Origin: Certhia americana
Taxonomy: Eukaryota; Chordata; Aves; Passeriformes; Certhiidae
Reading direction: 5' to 3'
Length of the DNA stretch: 64,000 bases
NCBI GenBank assembly: GCA_018697195.1
Contig: JAGMWU010000028.1
Coordinates: 5,284,685-5,348,684, forward strand
The position numbers and the translations under genes were made by a program. Position 1 is the stretch's first letter, and each line of letters begins with the position of its first letter. This document shows positions 21,181 to 32,765 of this stretch, one piece after another. The notes under the pieces are model-generated. The model made no database searches. It saw only the letters and a program-made list of their open reading frames with translations, and was not told the DNA's origin.

Positions 21181-23964
21181 ATCAGCAGCAATGGCTAAAA
21201 CTGATCCTCAGCATGAAAAATGCTTTATTGAAAGGTGGTGCCCTCCCAGCCACCCCTCCTGGTCCTGGGAAGGCAGTGGAGAACACAATCCCTCCTGCCT
21301 TCCAACCCTCATGTACCTCACAAGCAGCAGCTCCACACTTTGCATTGGAAAGAAATCATCAACAACCTCCTGGATCCTTCCAAGATAATTTCACTCACAA
21401 TAAATCAACCCCCTTGGAAAATCAATGCCAGTCTCAGCACTGCCCTGAGTCTCCTGGGGAACACTTTCCTGCCCAAGCTCACCTTCAGCACATGGGATAA
21501 TATGCCAAGGCCAGCTGGATCTTGCTGGAAAACTGCATTTGGATCACTTTAACCAGGTTTAATTGGTTTTAATTGGTTTAAACACCTTCTAAAATTCATG
21601 GTGCAGAGAAATCAAACACTAAAGAAATCTCCAAAGATCCAGTGAGCTGCAGGGAATCAGAGCTGGCTGGAAGGAATCCGAGTGACCAAAGGAACCCAAA
21701 ACACAACTTCCAGTTTCACTGTACCCCAACAAAGACCTGGTACAACACCTGAGTCCCTCTGGAAAAAAAAAGCCTCAACAACTTAATTTAGATAAGTAGT
21801 CCTCTGAGCACCAACACACAGAGGACTGATACCCTGGATCCTGAATAATTTTAGCACCACAGGATTAAGAAAGCAAGAAAAAAACATGGAAGAGGCTTCT
21901 CCAACAAGACAAGGCATGTAAGGATCACTCCATCCAACCAGCTGGGCTGCAGCACTGCCATCCTTCCCGGGAAGGGAATGCTTTCCCATTGCTAGCCAGT
22001 GATTTACTCCCAGGTGTAATCCTGAAAGAGGAGCCTGGGCAGCCTCCAGGACCTGCTCCCAATGCCTGCCAGTCATCTTGGCAGGATTGATTTATGGGGT
22101 GGGCACCTGCTGGGTCTCAAACCCAGTTCAAGTGATGTTCCACACGCCAGGATAAAAAGCTGCTAAGATTCAGCTCGGGTCTATCAAAGCTAGGGATGTC
22201 GGTGCCATCGGAGATCACATCAGGAAGCACACTGCACCCCCATTCCCCCTGGAATGATTTTGTATTATTAATTTATACAGGCACTGTACACCCCTGAGTG
22301 TCCTGGCTACCAGCTGCGGATTTCCCTTCCTTGTTCTGCATTCAGGGTCATTGAGAGGCAGCATAGAGCTCCTAGAACATGGATTCAGGCATTTCAAAGT
22401 ACACAAAATAAACCTCTCCCTGCCCTGCACTCTCTGTGGTCAGGCTCTGCCCCTGATAAAAAACACAATCTACTAAAACCCAAGGCTGTGACTTTCCCAG
22501 CACTCCTCAGATGCCAACAGCAGATAAACCCAGGCACTGGACACAGAGGAAGTTGATCCTGATGTTTATCATATAATAAGGAACAACCTTTATCTCGCAG
22601 AGAAATCCCTTCCAAGGGCTGGGCTGGGATTATTTTGGTTGTTTCTGCAATGTGCCCAAGCTCTGGGTTTGCTTGGAGAGCTGTCTGGGAATCTCACATC
22701 CCCTCAGGGGGCTGAGACCAGGGTGAGGGGCAAGAACTCCGGGTTTAACCCAATCCTTGGGATCTCCCTTCGACTTTTCCAAGGGTTGTGGAACCCAAAC
22801 CCACTGCAGAGCTGCTCGACTGCAGTGCTGCCCTGCTCCCAGCACACTCATCAATCAACACGGGGGAGAAACCTCCATTAATTCCCATTTTAAAGGGGAA
22901 CAAGAAGCTTTTTCACAGCTCTGGCAGCACAAAACACACCCCAGACAAGGTGCTTCAGCTACCAGCATTGCCAAGGCTCCTGTGTTTACCTTAAGCCACA
23001 GGAAGAAAGCCAAAAGCAATTTAAAATAGCTGGGTAAGGAGATGACCACAGGGCCTTCCAGCTACAGGAAATGTGGCTGTTCTTCCCTCACCCTGTTTGG
23101 CACATACTGCGTGGTCTGGGCTGTTTACTCTCCCTCACACACAGATAACAGGAACACTCTTTTTTTTGGTGCTGGTTTTCCCCCTGGCCTGGAACACATC
23201 CTGCAGCCGTGTTTACAATGCAGAGCGTTATTAGGCTGCAATTCACCAGAGCCTGAATTAAAAAGTTTCATTTCCGAGGAGCTGAAGGCCTTCGTAGAAG
23301 GTGGGAGTTGTTTGGAAAATAATAATAAAAATCTTTTAAAGATACCATAATGGTTTTTACTGAAGTCCATGGGAATTTATCAGCAACTCTAATGAACAAA
23401 AATTAAAGCAGATGTTTGAAAGCCCAGAAGTTTTAGCTTTAGCTGAGATCCTCATGGGAAAACTTTCCAGCCTGCAGAAACCCCCAAGGGGATGGGAGCT
23501 CTTGCTCAGGGCCATGGATAATTCCAGGAGTAATTAATGGATCAAAGTCTCTTTTCCAAAGCAGACTTTGCCTCCGAAGCCACCACCAAGCTTTGCAAAA
23601 CTTTCCCCTACAGATATCCCTCACGTGGACAAGATAGAGTCAGGATTGTAGTCTGGAAGAAAGAGGCAAAGCGTGTCTTTACAACCCCCATGGACAAAGA
23701 GAACACCAAGAAACTGAGCTCCAGCCCTCCAAGCCTTTGGACAAGCTGGAAAGGAGTCCCAGCCACCCTGGCTTACCCAAGGGTGGTCACAGGGATGGGG
23801 TATCAGGGACTGGGCTCTCCCAGTCCCCAGCTGCTGTTGGGATGAAGCTCTGAGTGCCACAAGGAACAGCAAAGGCACTCTCAGATACCTGAGAGCTCAG
23901 GACATGCTGTGCCTTAGTGCCAGAGGGGAAAGCTGGGCTGGCAGAGGTGGAACACAACATCTCA

Positions 23965-24205
23965 GAGTCACAGAACCCTGGAATGGTTTGGGTTGGAAGA
24001 GACCTTAAAGCTCATCTTGTTCCTCTCTGTGCCACAGGCAGGGACACTTTCCCCTGTCCCAGGCTGCTCCAAGCTCCATCCAACCTGGCCTTGGACATTT
24101 CCAGGGGTGGGGCAGCCACAGCTGCTCTGGACACCCTGTGCCAGGGCCTGCCCACCCTCACAAGGATTTCTTCCAATATCAGGCCCGCATTTTCCCTTTT
24201 TCAGT
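23965..24205 (-). mobile_element. CR1 LINE 3' end, minus orientation
   Basis: Starts with 'cagagtcacagaaccctgga', then 'gggttggaagagaccttaaa', 'caggctgctccaagctccat', 'cagctgctctggacaccctg' and 'tgccagggcctgcccaccct', the exact reverse of the plus-strand copies elsewhere in the window. It is the last clear CR1 before RBM15. Confidence 0.9.
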
Positions 24206-26810
24206 TGATTCCACTCCCCTTTGTCCTACCACTCCAGCTCCTGACCAAGAGCCCCTCGTGTATTCTCATACACAGTCTTGTCCTCACCCACCCAAAAGGA
24301 GCAGCATGAGAAACATCAACATCCTCTTTTCTCACCACTGCTCCCCCCAAGCCTCAACAACAGCAGCTCGGGTGGTTCAGGACCTCATCCTGCCCAGGTC
24401 AGAGCTGGAATAGCCCAGGCCGGCAATGACCAAAGCAATCCCTTGGCCAAGGGGGCTGCAAACACCTCCATGGCCCGAAGGACATCTCCTCTCCGTGAGC
24501 AAACAGCTTAACAACCACCCTGTGAGACCTCGCTGGCTTCCCTTCACTCACAGCCTTCTGCACCCCTCGTGTGGCTGTGTCCTCAGCCACATCAAAACCG
24601 TGCAATTGTACAGCCTGGAAACGCAGCACATGCATCTGAAAGGAGAGACTGGCAGGAGGATCCAAGTGCTCCCCTGCACAAAGGGCAGAAATGCCAGGGA
24701 AAGCTGCCAGCTCAGGGTTGGGTCGAGTTGTGTGCATTGCTAAACCTTGGCCTGACCTATCACAGGATCTGGGGACAGGAAATACTGAAGAGAGCTAAAA
24801 ATCTCCAGCCTGATCTTCAGATGCAATTGCAGAACTAGGTATGAAGGTCAAGGCAGGCAGATAAGGAGATGAAATAGCTGTGACCTACAATTAATCTACA
24901 GCTCATCTGTTCGTCTGTGGAGCCAACGACATCCCATCCTCATCCTGGGACAACAAACAAGCTCAAACCCCAGAGCCTGGGCACAGGAGCTGGGCTGGGA
25001 GGTGGCAACTCATTCATGCACACCAACAGCAGCATGTTTGACAGCATCCACACCCCCAGCTCCCAACGTTTAATTTATACATCCCTGGAGAGGGACACAA
25101 AGGGGATAAAAAACAGGTAAGCTTTGTTCCACCATCCTCGTTCCCTGCTCCTACTACAGGCTCCTCCATCAGCACGTGCACAAAGGGGATGAACAGCAGA
25201 AACTCCTGTCAAAGCCATCACAGCACGTGCAGCTGACCCGGTCCCTCAGAGCTTACTCTGCCTTAGGAGTTTACCTCACCCAGTTCTCAAGGCAGCTCTA
25301 ATTACACTCAGGCACAGGGCTCTGAGCCAAGAACCGCAGGAGACACAACGGGAATCACAAAGCCATCAGCCCAAGAGCCTTTCCAGTGCTCTCTGTCTGA
25401 CCAAACCCTTTTCAGTCTTTGCTCCAGACCTCGGGACACGAGGTGGGAATGTACCCTCCAAGAGCATTTGCCATTTCATAGTAAACCAGCAGCATGAGGC
25501 CAACACAAGCTTGTTACTGGCCAAGAGCAGAATCTGGGCCATCTGATGTTTTAAACTTATTAATTCAGCTGCAGCTGGTAAAAGCACAGTTCTAAAAAAA
25601 CGTGTGAATTCAAATAACCGGCTCCCATCTAATCCGCTTGCATCGCTCCCTGCTGCAGTGCAGTTAATTAAATGGTTCTCGTTATAAATCCACTTTCCCC
25701 AGAAGTCTCATTAGCCAAATTAATATGATGCATATAGAGCACTTAACCCTTCCAAGAGACTGGTTTCAACAACAGCCTGGCTCTACCTGGCCACTGGAGC
25801 ATCCCTCTAAGCCCTTCAGAAAGCAGAGGGGCAGACCCAGCATCCAAAAAACAACTCGCTAGCACAAAGCGACCGTAGGAGAACCATCCCACAGCACATC
25901 CCACGACACCTCCGAGTCTCTGGAATAAATGCATGATGGAAAGGAGACAGGGAACCATCTCCCAGTGAAACAGACAGTGAAATCTGACTCAGAGAGGCAG
26001 AACTCTTCTGGAACAGCCACTGACAGTTCAAAGCACACCCAAAAAGTGGGATAGTGCCCAAGCCCTGACACAAACAGCTGGATACCTGAGCTGGATACCA
26101 AAAAGATTCCTTTTTGGGGTACACTAACAGATCACACATCTCCTGTCAGCATCAACCCCCAGCCCAGGCAAAGGGGCTGAAACACATCTCCCATTATTGC
26201 TACCAGCCCAAACCTATTGTACAACACTTCAAAGGAGATTCAGAGGTTGTATCGTAACAGCACAAGAAATACATTGCAAAAACTAGGAATTTTAACTACA
26301 AACACCAACTTCTAGAAGAAAAGCTATCTCCTGAGTCTCTCCTCTCCAATTCCCTTCCCTTATAACCAGCAACAGCTACAATTGCTCCCATTTACAACAA
26401 AAAGCTTCATTTAAATTATTACACCATCCCACAAACACAGACAATTTGCCAAATCAATGGCTTGGCTTTCCTTATCAACACATACAAATTATAAACACTA
26501 CTCTGGGTTAAAGCAGTGTTAAATCAAGCAGTTCATGAAGTCAAAATAACAGCTCCAGTTTGCCAAGCTGAGAACCTGTAGCTTTATGTGCACAGCCCTG
26601 TTTCTAAACGGGACCCCCCAACAATCAGGGAAGCACATCCAAGAGTCGGCTCCTTCGCTGCCATTCCCGAGCGGGTGGAACAGCACGGTGACCGAAGAAA
26701 GCACAATTAGTAACCATTAATAAACTGGAGAATCAAGACAACAAAAGTCGAACAACAATCTTCTTTTACATTACAACTCAGTTCAACCTCTTCCAGCCCC
26801 TTACCTGTTT

Positions 26811-27260
26811 TAGGGATTTACAGCGGGAACAGACACCTTGCAGAGCACAACCACAGCATCCGTCGGCTGAGAGGCATCTGCAGCCTAGCAAAGGTCCCGC
26901 CCGGCTGCAGGGGGTTATCCATGGAGGTTAAAGTATGTCAAGGCAAACAGGGCACGCTGCCATTCAAGGTGTCTTCACGGCACGTCACAAGAATTCTACC
27001 ACGAGCACAACACGGCAGCTCCCGAAGCCGACGATGCAGCAGCGGCGGCTTCCTCTCGACGGCCGAAGTCTCCTGCAGCAAACACGGAGTTGTGCTCCTG
27101 CACGGGAACAGCCTTCCAAAGCTCAGGAGCCCCCGGGACAGGAGAACTACAGCACACAATGTTTTCGGGCCGCCTCCGGCTTCTCCTCTCCCCATCTGTA
27201 CTACACCGGGAGCGACTGCGCGGAGCGCGCGGCGGGGCCGGGACGCGAGCAGGGCACATG
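26811..27260 (-). promoter_or_regulatory. CpG-rich patch with strong minus-strand donor: possible promoter and first exon
   Basis: CpG-rich DNA at about 27000-27250 includes gcgcggagcgcgcggcgggg and an 'aactacagcacacaatg' word that loosely resembles a ZNF143-type promoter element. To its left on the plus strand (downstream on the minus strand) is a near-perfect minus-strand donor, aaaacag|gtaagg, at about 26810. The arrangement is that of a housekeeping-type first exon read leftward. No coding similarity was found. Confidence 0.35.
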
Positions 27261-27443
27261 CACATCCGAGGCGTGTGGAACCACTGGCTTCAAAACCGGT
27301 CAAAATAAGGCACTGAGACACCACGCAAAGGTTTAAATTACCGCCTCCAGCTCTCAGGAACTCTTCATCCATTCAGCACTAAACCCACAACTGCTGAAAA
27401 GCCCCTGGAGATGGAGGAGCGCCTCGCGTACGGCAGGAAAGGC

Positions 27444-27449
27444 TTTATT
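27444..27449 (-). terminator. RBM15: Candidate distal RBM15 polyadenylation signal
   Basis: AATAAA on the minus strand (plus: tttatt), at the left end of the CR1-free AT-rich region that follows the RBM15 stop codon. A second AATAAA is at 28009-28014. Using either would give a 3'UTR of roughly 4.8-5.3 kb if no intron intervenes. Confidence 0.4.
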
Positions 27450-30400
27450 AACAGCATTTAAACACTTTTAAGGACTCATTTCTCTTTTTCTTTTGGCAAT
27501 TTTGGTGCAAAGGTTTTACGTGCAAGATTCAAAGCAATTTCAAAACTTTTTTTCTTCAAAATTAAAAAAAAAAACAAAAAACCAAGAATCAAAACTAAAG
27601 GCAAACATGTTGGGTCAACAAAACAAATCAGAAACATAAAATTCAGGAACTCCAGCTCTTCCAACCAGCGAAGCCCCAGACTTGGCCACCGTTCCGAGGA
27701 GCAGGGTGGTGCTTCCCTGCTTCTTGCGTGCCAGCAGCAGCACCGCTGAGCAGAAATGCAGCAAGGGACCCCTTTTTCACTGCAAACACGGGGGCCACAG
27801 CAAGGCCATCAACGCAATTCTTCTGACTGGTACCACAGGTCGATCAACGCGAAAGTGTCGGTGCTCTCCCTGCTTCTTGCTCAAGACCCACAACTATCAG
27901 CTCAATTGGGCAGCAGCAGCAGGAACCCCTCCGCTGCCAACACAGGGGCCAAACGTTTGTCGTCAATTCACTTCCAGGCAGAAAAACCATTTTCCTCAAA
28001 AGAAACAATTTATTTAGAATGAAACAAAATCAGCTCAACTGTGAGCGCATGTTTGAGTGACAGCTACTTTTAAGCTGTGTGAGCCATAAAAAGGGTATTC
28101 CTTTACTTTTCCAGCAATCTTGTGTACACAGCACAAAGCAAAGAGGTCATTTTTTTTTTTCCACTTAAAACACGGGCATTGGCATCACAATAGCAGATAC
28201 ACAACTTTTTTTTTTTTTTTTAAAGCTGCCATTTTAGTAAAATGCACAAATACTAAACAGATAAGCTTTCTTCCACCAGGAGGCCCATGTAAATTCCACA
28301 TAAGCCACAGCTTCTCTTCCCAAAGGTCCATTAGAGCTTGGTATCCCATGCGGTTGTCTTCTGCAGTCCACCAGATTTGCTTGCAGGAGGGAAAAAAAAT
28401 GTTATTTCAATACAAATGTGTACATCAGATTTGGGGTTTTCCCCTCCCTACGTTATACAGATGAACATAAAGAGCTATGAGGCCTTTCTGAATATTCTAC
28501 TTGGACTTCAAAAAGCACCAACACCACCCACAGGCACGAAACCTCGGAATGAAGTCGCCTTCTAGGGATAGATGCAAAACAAGCAGTGCAGGGCTTCTTT
28601 TTGGACCAGGATTAAACTAGGCTTACAGTACTGATGATTACTCAACCTGCAGTAACACTTGATGGGGCACATTGAAATCATTTAACCAGGAGAAAAGCCA
28701 ATCGAATTCTTGCTAATTCGGTTGGCTTTTCTCACTGGGTACTTCCTGAAGGCAACTTCTCAACAAACCCATGAAATGTAGTGTTACACAGCTCTTTTGC
28801 TCTCGTTTTGCTGCACAGTTCTAACAGCAGATAATGCCAATATTAAAAGGTCAAATCAAAGACACACCCAATATAATTTAAAACTGTTACTATTCAAGTC
28901 ATATCTCCTAGCCATCTTTTACACACAATCGGAACTGCAGGAAGATGAATATTCAATGAACCATTCTCTGCACCACCCGATCTGCCTTAAGCCTGATACA
29001 AAAATCACCTCATCGTTCAGTCTAGCAATCATTGGAATATCTGTCCTGTGGTGCTACAAAGAAATAAACAGGGGATCAAAGGGGAAAGAACCCCAAAAGC
29101 TCTAGAGCCACATGGCAACCATTTCTTCCCCTCTGGGTACAGAGCACTCCCCAGGAGTGCTGCCCTCAACACCGTTTTGCTTAGAGCCAGGAACTTTCAT
29201 TTTCCAAGCCATTTTTCCCTGAGTCCTCAGAGTTTTTGAATTTGTCTTCAAAATTTTGATTCGCTCCTTCCTCCCCATCAATACCTCAGGCCTTTCACCT
29301 CAGTTACCATCAACCAGAGGGTCCCCAAACCCACACAAGAAATTAAAACTCGTTCTTCATAAAACTTGGCTCTCCATAGAGGCCAAGAAAGTCGTCATGA
29401 AAGTATTCCATCTTTTACATCGTTTTAGGAAACGAAGGAGAGGGCAAGGTTTGTCTGCCTGGCAGTAATGCCCTTTTCTCTCTATAAAGCTGACAAGGCT
29501 GTGTTGGTAATTGTGCCTCTAAAACCTCTGGATTGAGGATAACCTCGGTGTTCCCGTGGCTGCAGCTCGGCGGGAGCAAACAAAGCCACTGGCTGGAGGC
29601 CAAGGAAGTTGCGCAAAGTTTCCAACTGAAAGAAATAAAACAACAAACTAAAATCCCAAACAAAACTACGAGTCATTTGAGGTTCTTTCCCCAAAGCATA
29701 AAGCACAAGGATGAAATGATTCAGGAAAAGGACGTCCTTTTTCCAGGCTAATTCAACACACTAATGAAATAGAAGAACATCAGCTGCACACAAGGTCGGG
29801 AGGGAATACTGAGCTCTCACCAGAGCAACGTAATGCCAGACACAAGGAGAGAGCCAACAACTGCTACATCTGGTTTGCTCTACACACAGTGGTATCACCC
29901 ACAGGCTTCTAAACCTTCAGCCCTGGCCAAGCCAGCTTCAGTGGACAGTTACTCCAATGGGGAACACCTCAGACCAAGGAGAAAAGCACAGCCTGCCCAG
30001 CTGCACCGGCTGGGACAGCAGCACGGGAATTCAGTGCCGGCAAAAAAAAAAGCTGCCAAAATTTTGCCACAAGAACCCCCAAAGGGTGTTAAAATCCTTG
30101 CTTACAAAACAGAGCAGCAACCACAAATAAACCAGATTCAAAGAAGCAGGTGGTCCATTAAATAAGGAACTAGAAAATCTGGAGTCAAACACAGCCTCGC
30201 CCGCTCCTTCTTGCCTTCCAGCACAGCTGTGGCAGGTGGAACCACCGTGACTTTCCAAGGAAAAATGGAAGTGCACCTAGCACGCTCTTCCCAAAAAGCT
30301 TCCCAAACCAAGCTGGCTTTGACAAGCCATGTTGACCCCAAGTTTTATGGGTTTTTAAGCAGGTGCCTGCTGCAGATCAGCGGAACAAAATGCTGCTCTC

Positions 30401-32765
30401 TCAGTGACTTCAAGTGTCCAACACAAACTTTAGTGCTATGTTTTCCCGGTTTGGGGCAGATTTAAATTCCCAGCTGCTCAAGTCTCTTTCCTAGAAAACT
30501 CTTGCAAGTGATTTCTTTCAATTGAAATGAGAAAACTCCCTCTGAGTGCAAGCAGCACTTGCAGCATTGATCACCTGCTGACACACAACAGGCACCTGCT
30601 CCAATTGAAACATTCTTTGTAGTAAGTGGTAAACACGCTGGATCTTCTTAAACACAGTGAATTGCATTTCCGGTGTCATTCCCAAAAATTCTCATTGTTA
30701 ATAGTAAGCTGAACAGCTGAGTTCTGCCATATCTTACATTCACATTGAAGGACAACCCAGAAATCCTGGATTTTACCATTAAATTTAAGAGCATTAAATG
30801 AGGTTTTCACCTTTTCATTTAGAAAGAAAAGTAGCCATAAAACCAAAATCTGTGTTTAAGACACGCTGCCACATTGGAATTCTCAGTTCATCACAATGTT
30901 TGGGATACTGGGTCCACTCATTCTGGGCAGACAGAGGAATCAAAGCCCTCTTAAACCACAGCCCTCTTAAACCACTCTCTGACAAGTGGTTCAGTAACAA
31001 AAATTCCTATTTTTGTGACAGAAACTCAAGCAAGTTCAGTTACACCCATAAAATACATTCAAGACATTTCCTCCTTCATCTCTCCACACTTTGAATTTGA
31101 TTTTTGCCGTGCAAGTTGTAACACAAATCAACTCATGCCTGTATCAATTATCCAAGGAATCTATTGGAGCATGGACCAAGCGAGGCAGCTTCGCTTCTCC
31201 GTTGCCCAAATCCCTGAAAACATGGCTAAGTGCAAGATTACATTCTGGGTTTAAGTGCAAGATTACAATTTTGGGGCCTGTAAAGAGATACAGTGAGATT
31301 TACACTTCAGTTTAGAAGCTGCTGCAACATCCTTTTGGTTGTTAAACAGTATCACAGAATTAGATCCATTCAGGGACTGAGATCCCTTCTTCCCTCCTAA
31401 ATGCCTGGATTACCAAAGGTGGCTGAGACAGCTGGAGAAAAGTGCCCAATGATTGGGGAAAAATAGGAAAAATTAACTATGTTATTTGGAAAAAAAGAAA
31501 CAACCTGCAAACTGTTTCATCCTTGAATCAAAAGAACAAGAGCTCAAACCTCAGCGTCTTGGAGTATTTTTAATATTTCTCCAAGATGCTAAAACCACTT
31601 TACTCCAGGTGCCCATGATAAACCTCATGTAATGCCCACTGCACACTGTACCTGAAAAGTCCCTAGCAGACAGCAGTTCCTTGCTATTAACAAAGAGGTA
31701 AAATGTTAATGAGAACTTTTATGTAATTAAATTATCACAGAATGAAAAGCATCTCTGGAGAGAAGCACTTACTTGCTCAGTTTGCACTGTGGAATCAGAC
31801 CCCACTGAACCTGCAACTCTTGAAAAACAAAACAAAACAAAACAAAAAAAGGTAGTAAAACCAAAACCCTCAATATAACTCAAGTGCTCCTTAAAGCACC
31901 TCCTCGTTTCCTGCCCACCAGAGTGAGCACAAGACATTCCTGGTTTGCAACAAAGTCCTCAGCTCTTCACCAAACCTCATCACTGCTACAAACCCAAAGT
32001 GCACACATGGGATACACCGGGAAATCAGGGAAATACATCTGTTAAAAAAGCCCAGTTTCAGTGCATGCACCTGGGGGGCTGGATGAAAAAGGAATCCCTT
32101 TCCAAAAAGGAATTCAGTGTTCTGCTGTGTACCCGAGAGCAGCTGCTGCTCACCTGAAAAACGTCGACCTTGAGCCACGCGACTCAACGGGGAAAGCACT
32201 GCGGCTCCCGAGGGAAGGGATCCCAAAGGGCCGCTGGCCTGAGGCTGACATGGAATTTCAAGGACTCAAAAGAGGAGCTGACACCAGTCTGTTATTAAAG
32301 TGTGGTTTTCCATTTCCACTGAGTGCCTTAAATCTGGTCTGTTCAGTTTGGAGCTCTCTCGAGGACGAGCTCTTGGGACTTGCTTTAAAATATATGAAAT
32401 GAAAAAAGGACATGAAATCTAAATTAAGGAGACTGGAGTTTTTCTTTCCCCCCCCTACCCCCCCACCCCAGTTTTTTCTTATTTTTCTATTTTCTGTAAA
32501 TCAAAGCAGGCTGAGCCTCCCTGCTGTCCCCACTGATAGGGAATTCTCAAAATATCCTATTCACGCTACTCCTAACCAACCTGTCTGGCTTCTACTTTTA
32601 TAGAAAAACGTAGTAACAGAAAATTGGGCCGGGAAAGTCACCTACAAACAAAGATCTATTTAAAATAACAACAGGGCTGGCTAAGGCTGTATCCCATAGC
32701 ACCTGGCACACGCTGGAGGGGCTGCATGGAGGAGTAGGCAGGGTTGGGAACAGAACACAAGGGCC
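27450..32765 (-). other. RBM15: Probable RBM15 3'UTR / 3' region
   Basis: This stretch follows the RBM15 stop on its sense strand. It is AT-rich, contains no CR1 copy I can see, and has only short T/A runs (for example near 27570, 28150 and 28210) and a C-run near 32445-32475. No alternative terminal coding exon of RBM15 was found by eye. A short direct duplication with a 25-bp period (taagtgcaagattaca) lies at 31227-31267. Confidence 0.45.
28684..28740. other. Strong hairpin in RBM15 3' region
   Basis: Arms at 28690-28708 and 28715-28733 are 19 nt each with one mismatch (18 of 19 paired) and a 6-nt loop, cttgct. Pairing resumes outside after a one-base bulge (accag with ctgg), giving a stem of about 23 bp in a 57-nt element. 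It resembles a short miRNA-type or structured-UTR hairpin, or a tiny inverted-repeat element. Confidence 0.7.

Larger units (their letters stand above)
18340..26800. other. Intergenic region between SLC16A4 and RBM15
   Basis: No exon of a recognisable gene was found on either strand. The longest open frame (263 codons, plus, 19929-20720) is Pro/Ser/Leu-rich with no domain. A plus-strand donor-like site (aacag|gtaagc) is near 25115. A minus-strand AATAAA in a typical context (tttcaataaagc) lies near 21223. CR1 fragments occur at about 20.9-21.2 and 24.0-24.2 kb; the rest looks unique and is increasingly AT-rich to the right. Confidence 0.5.
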
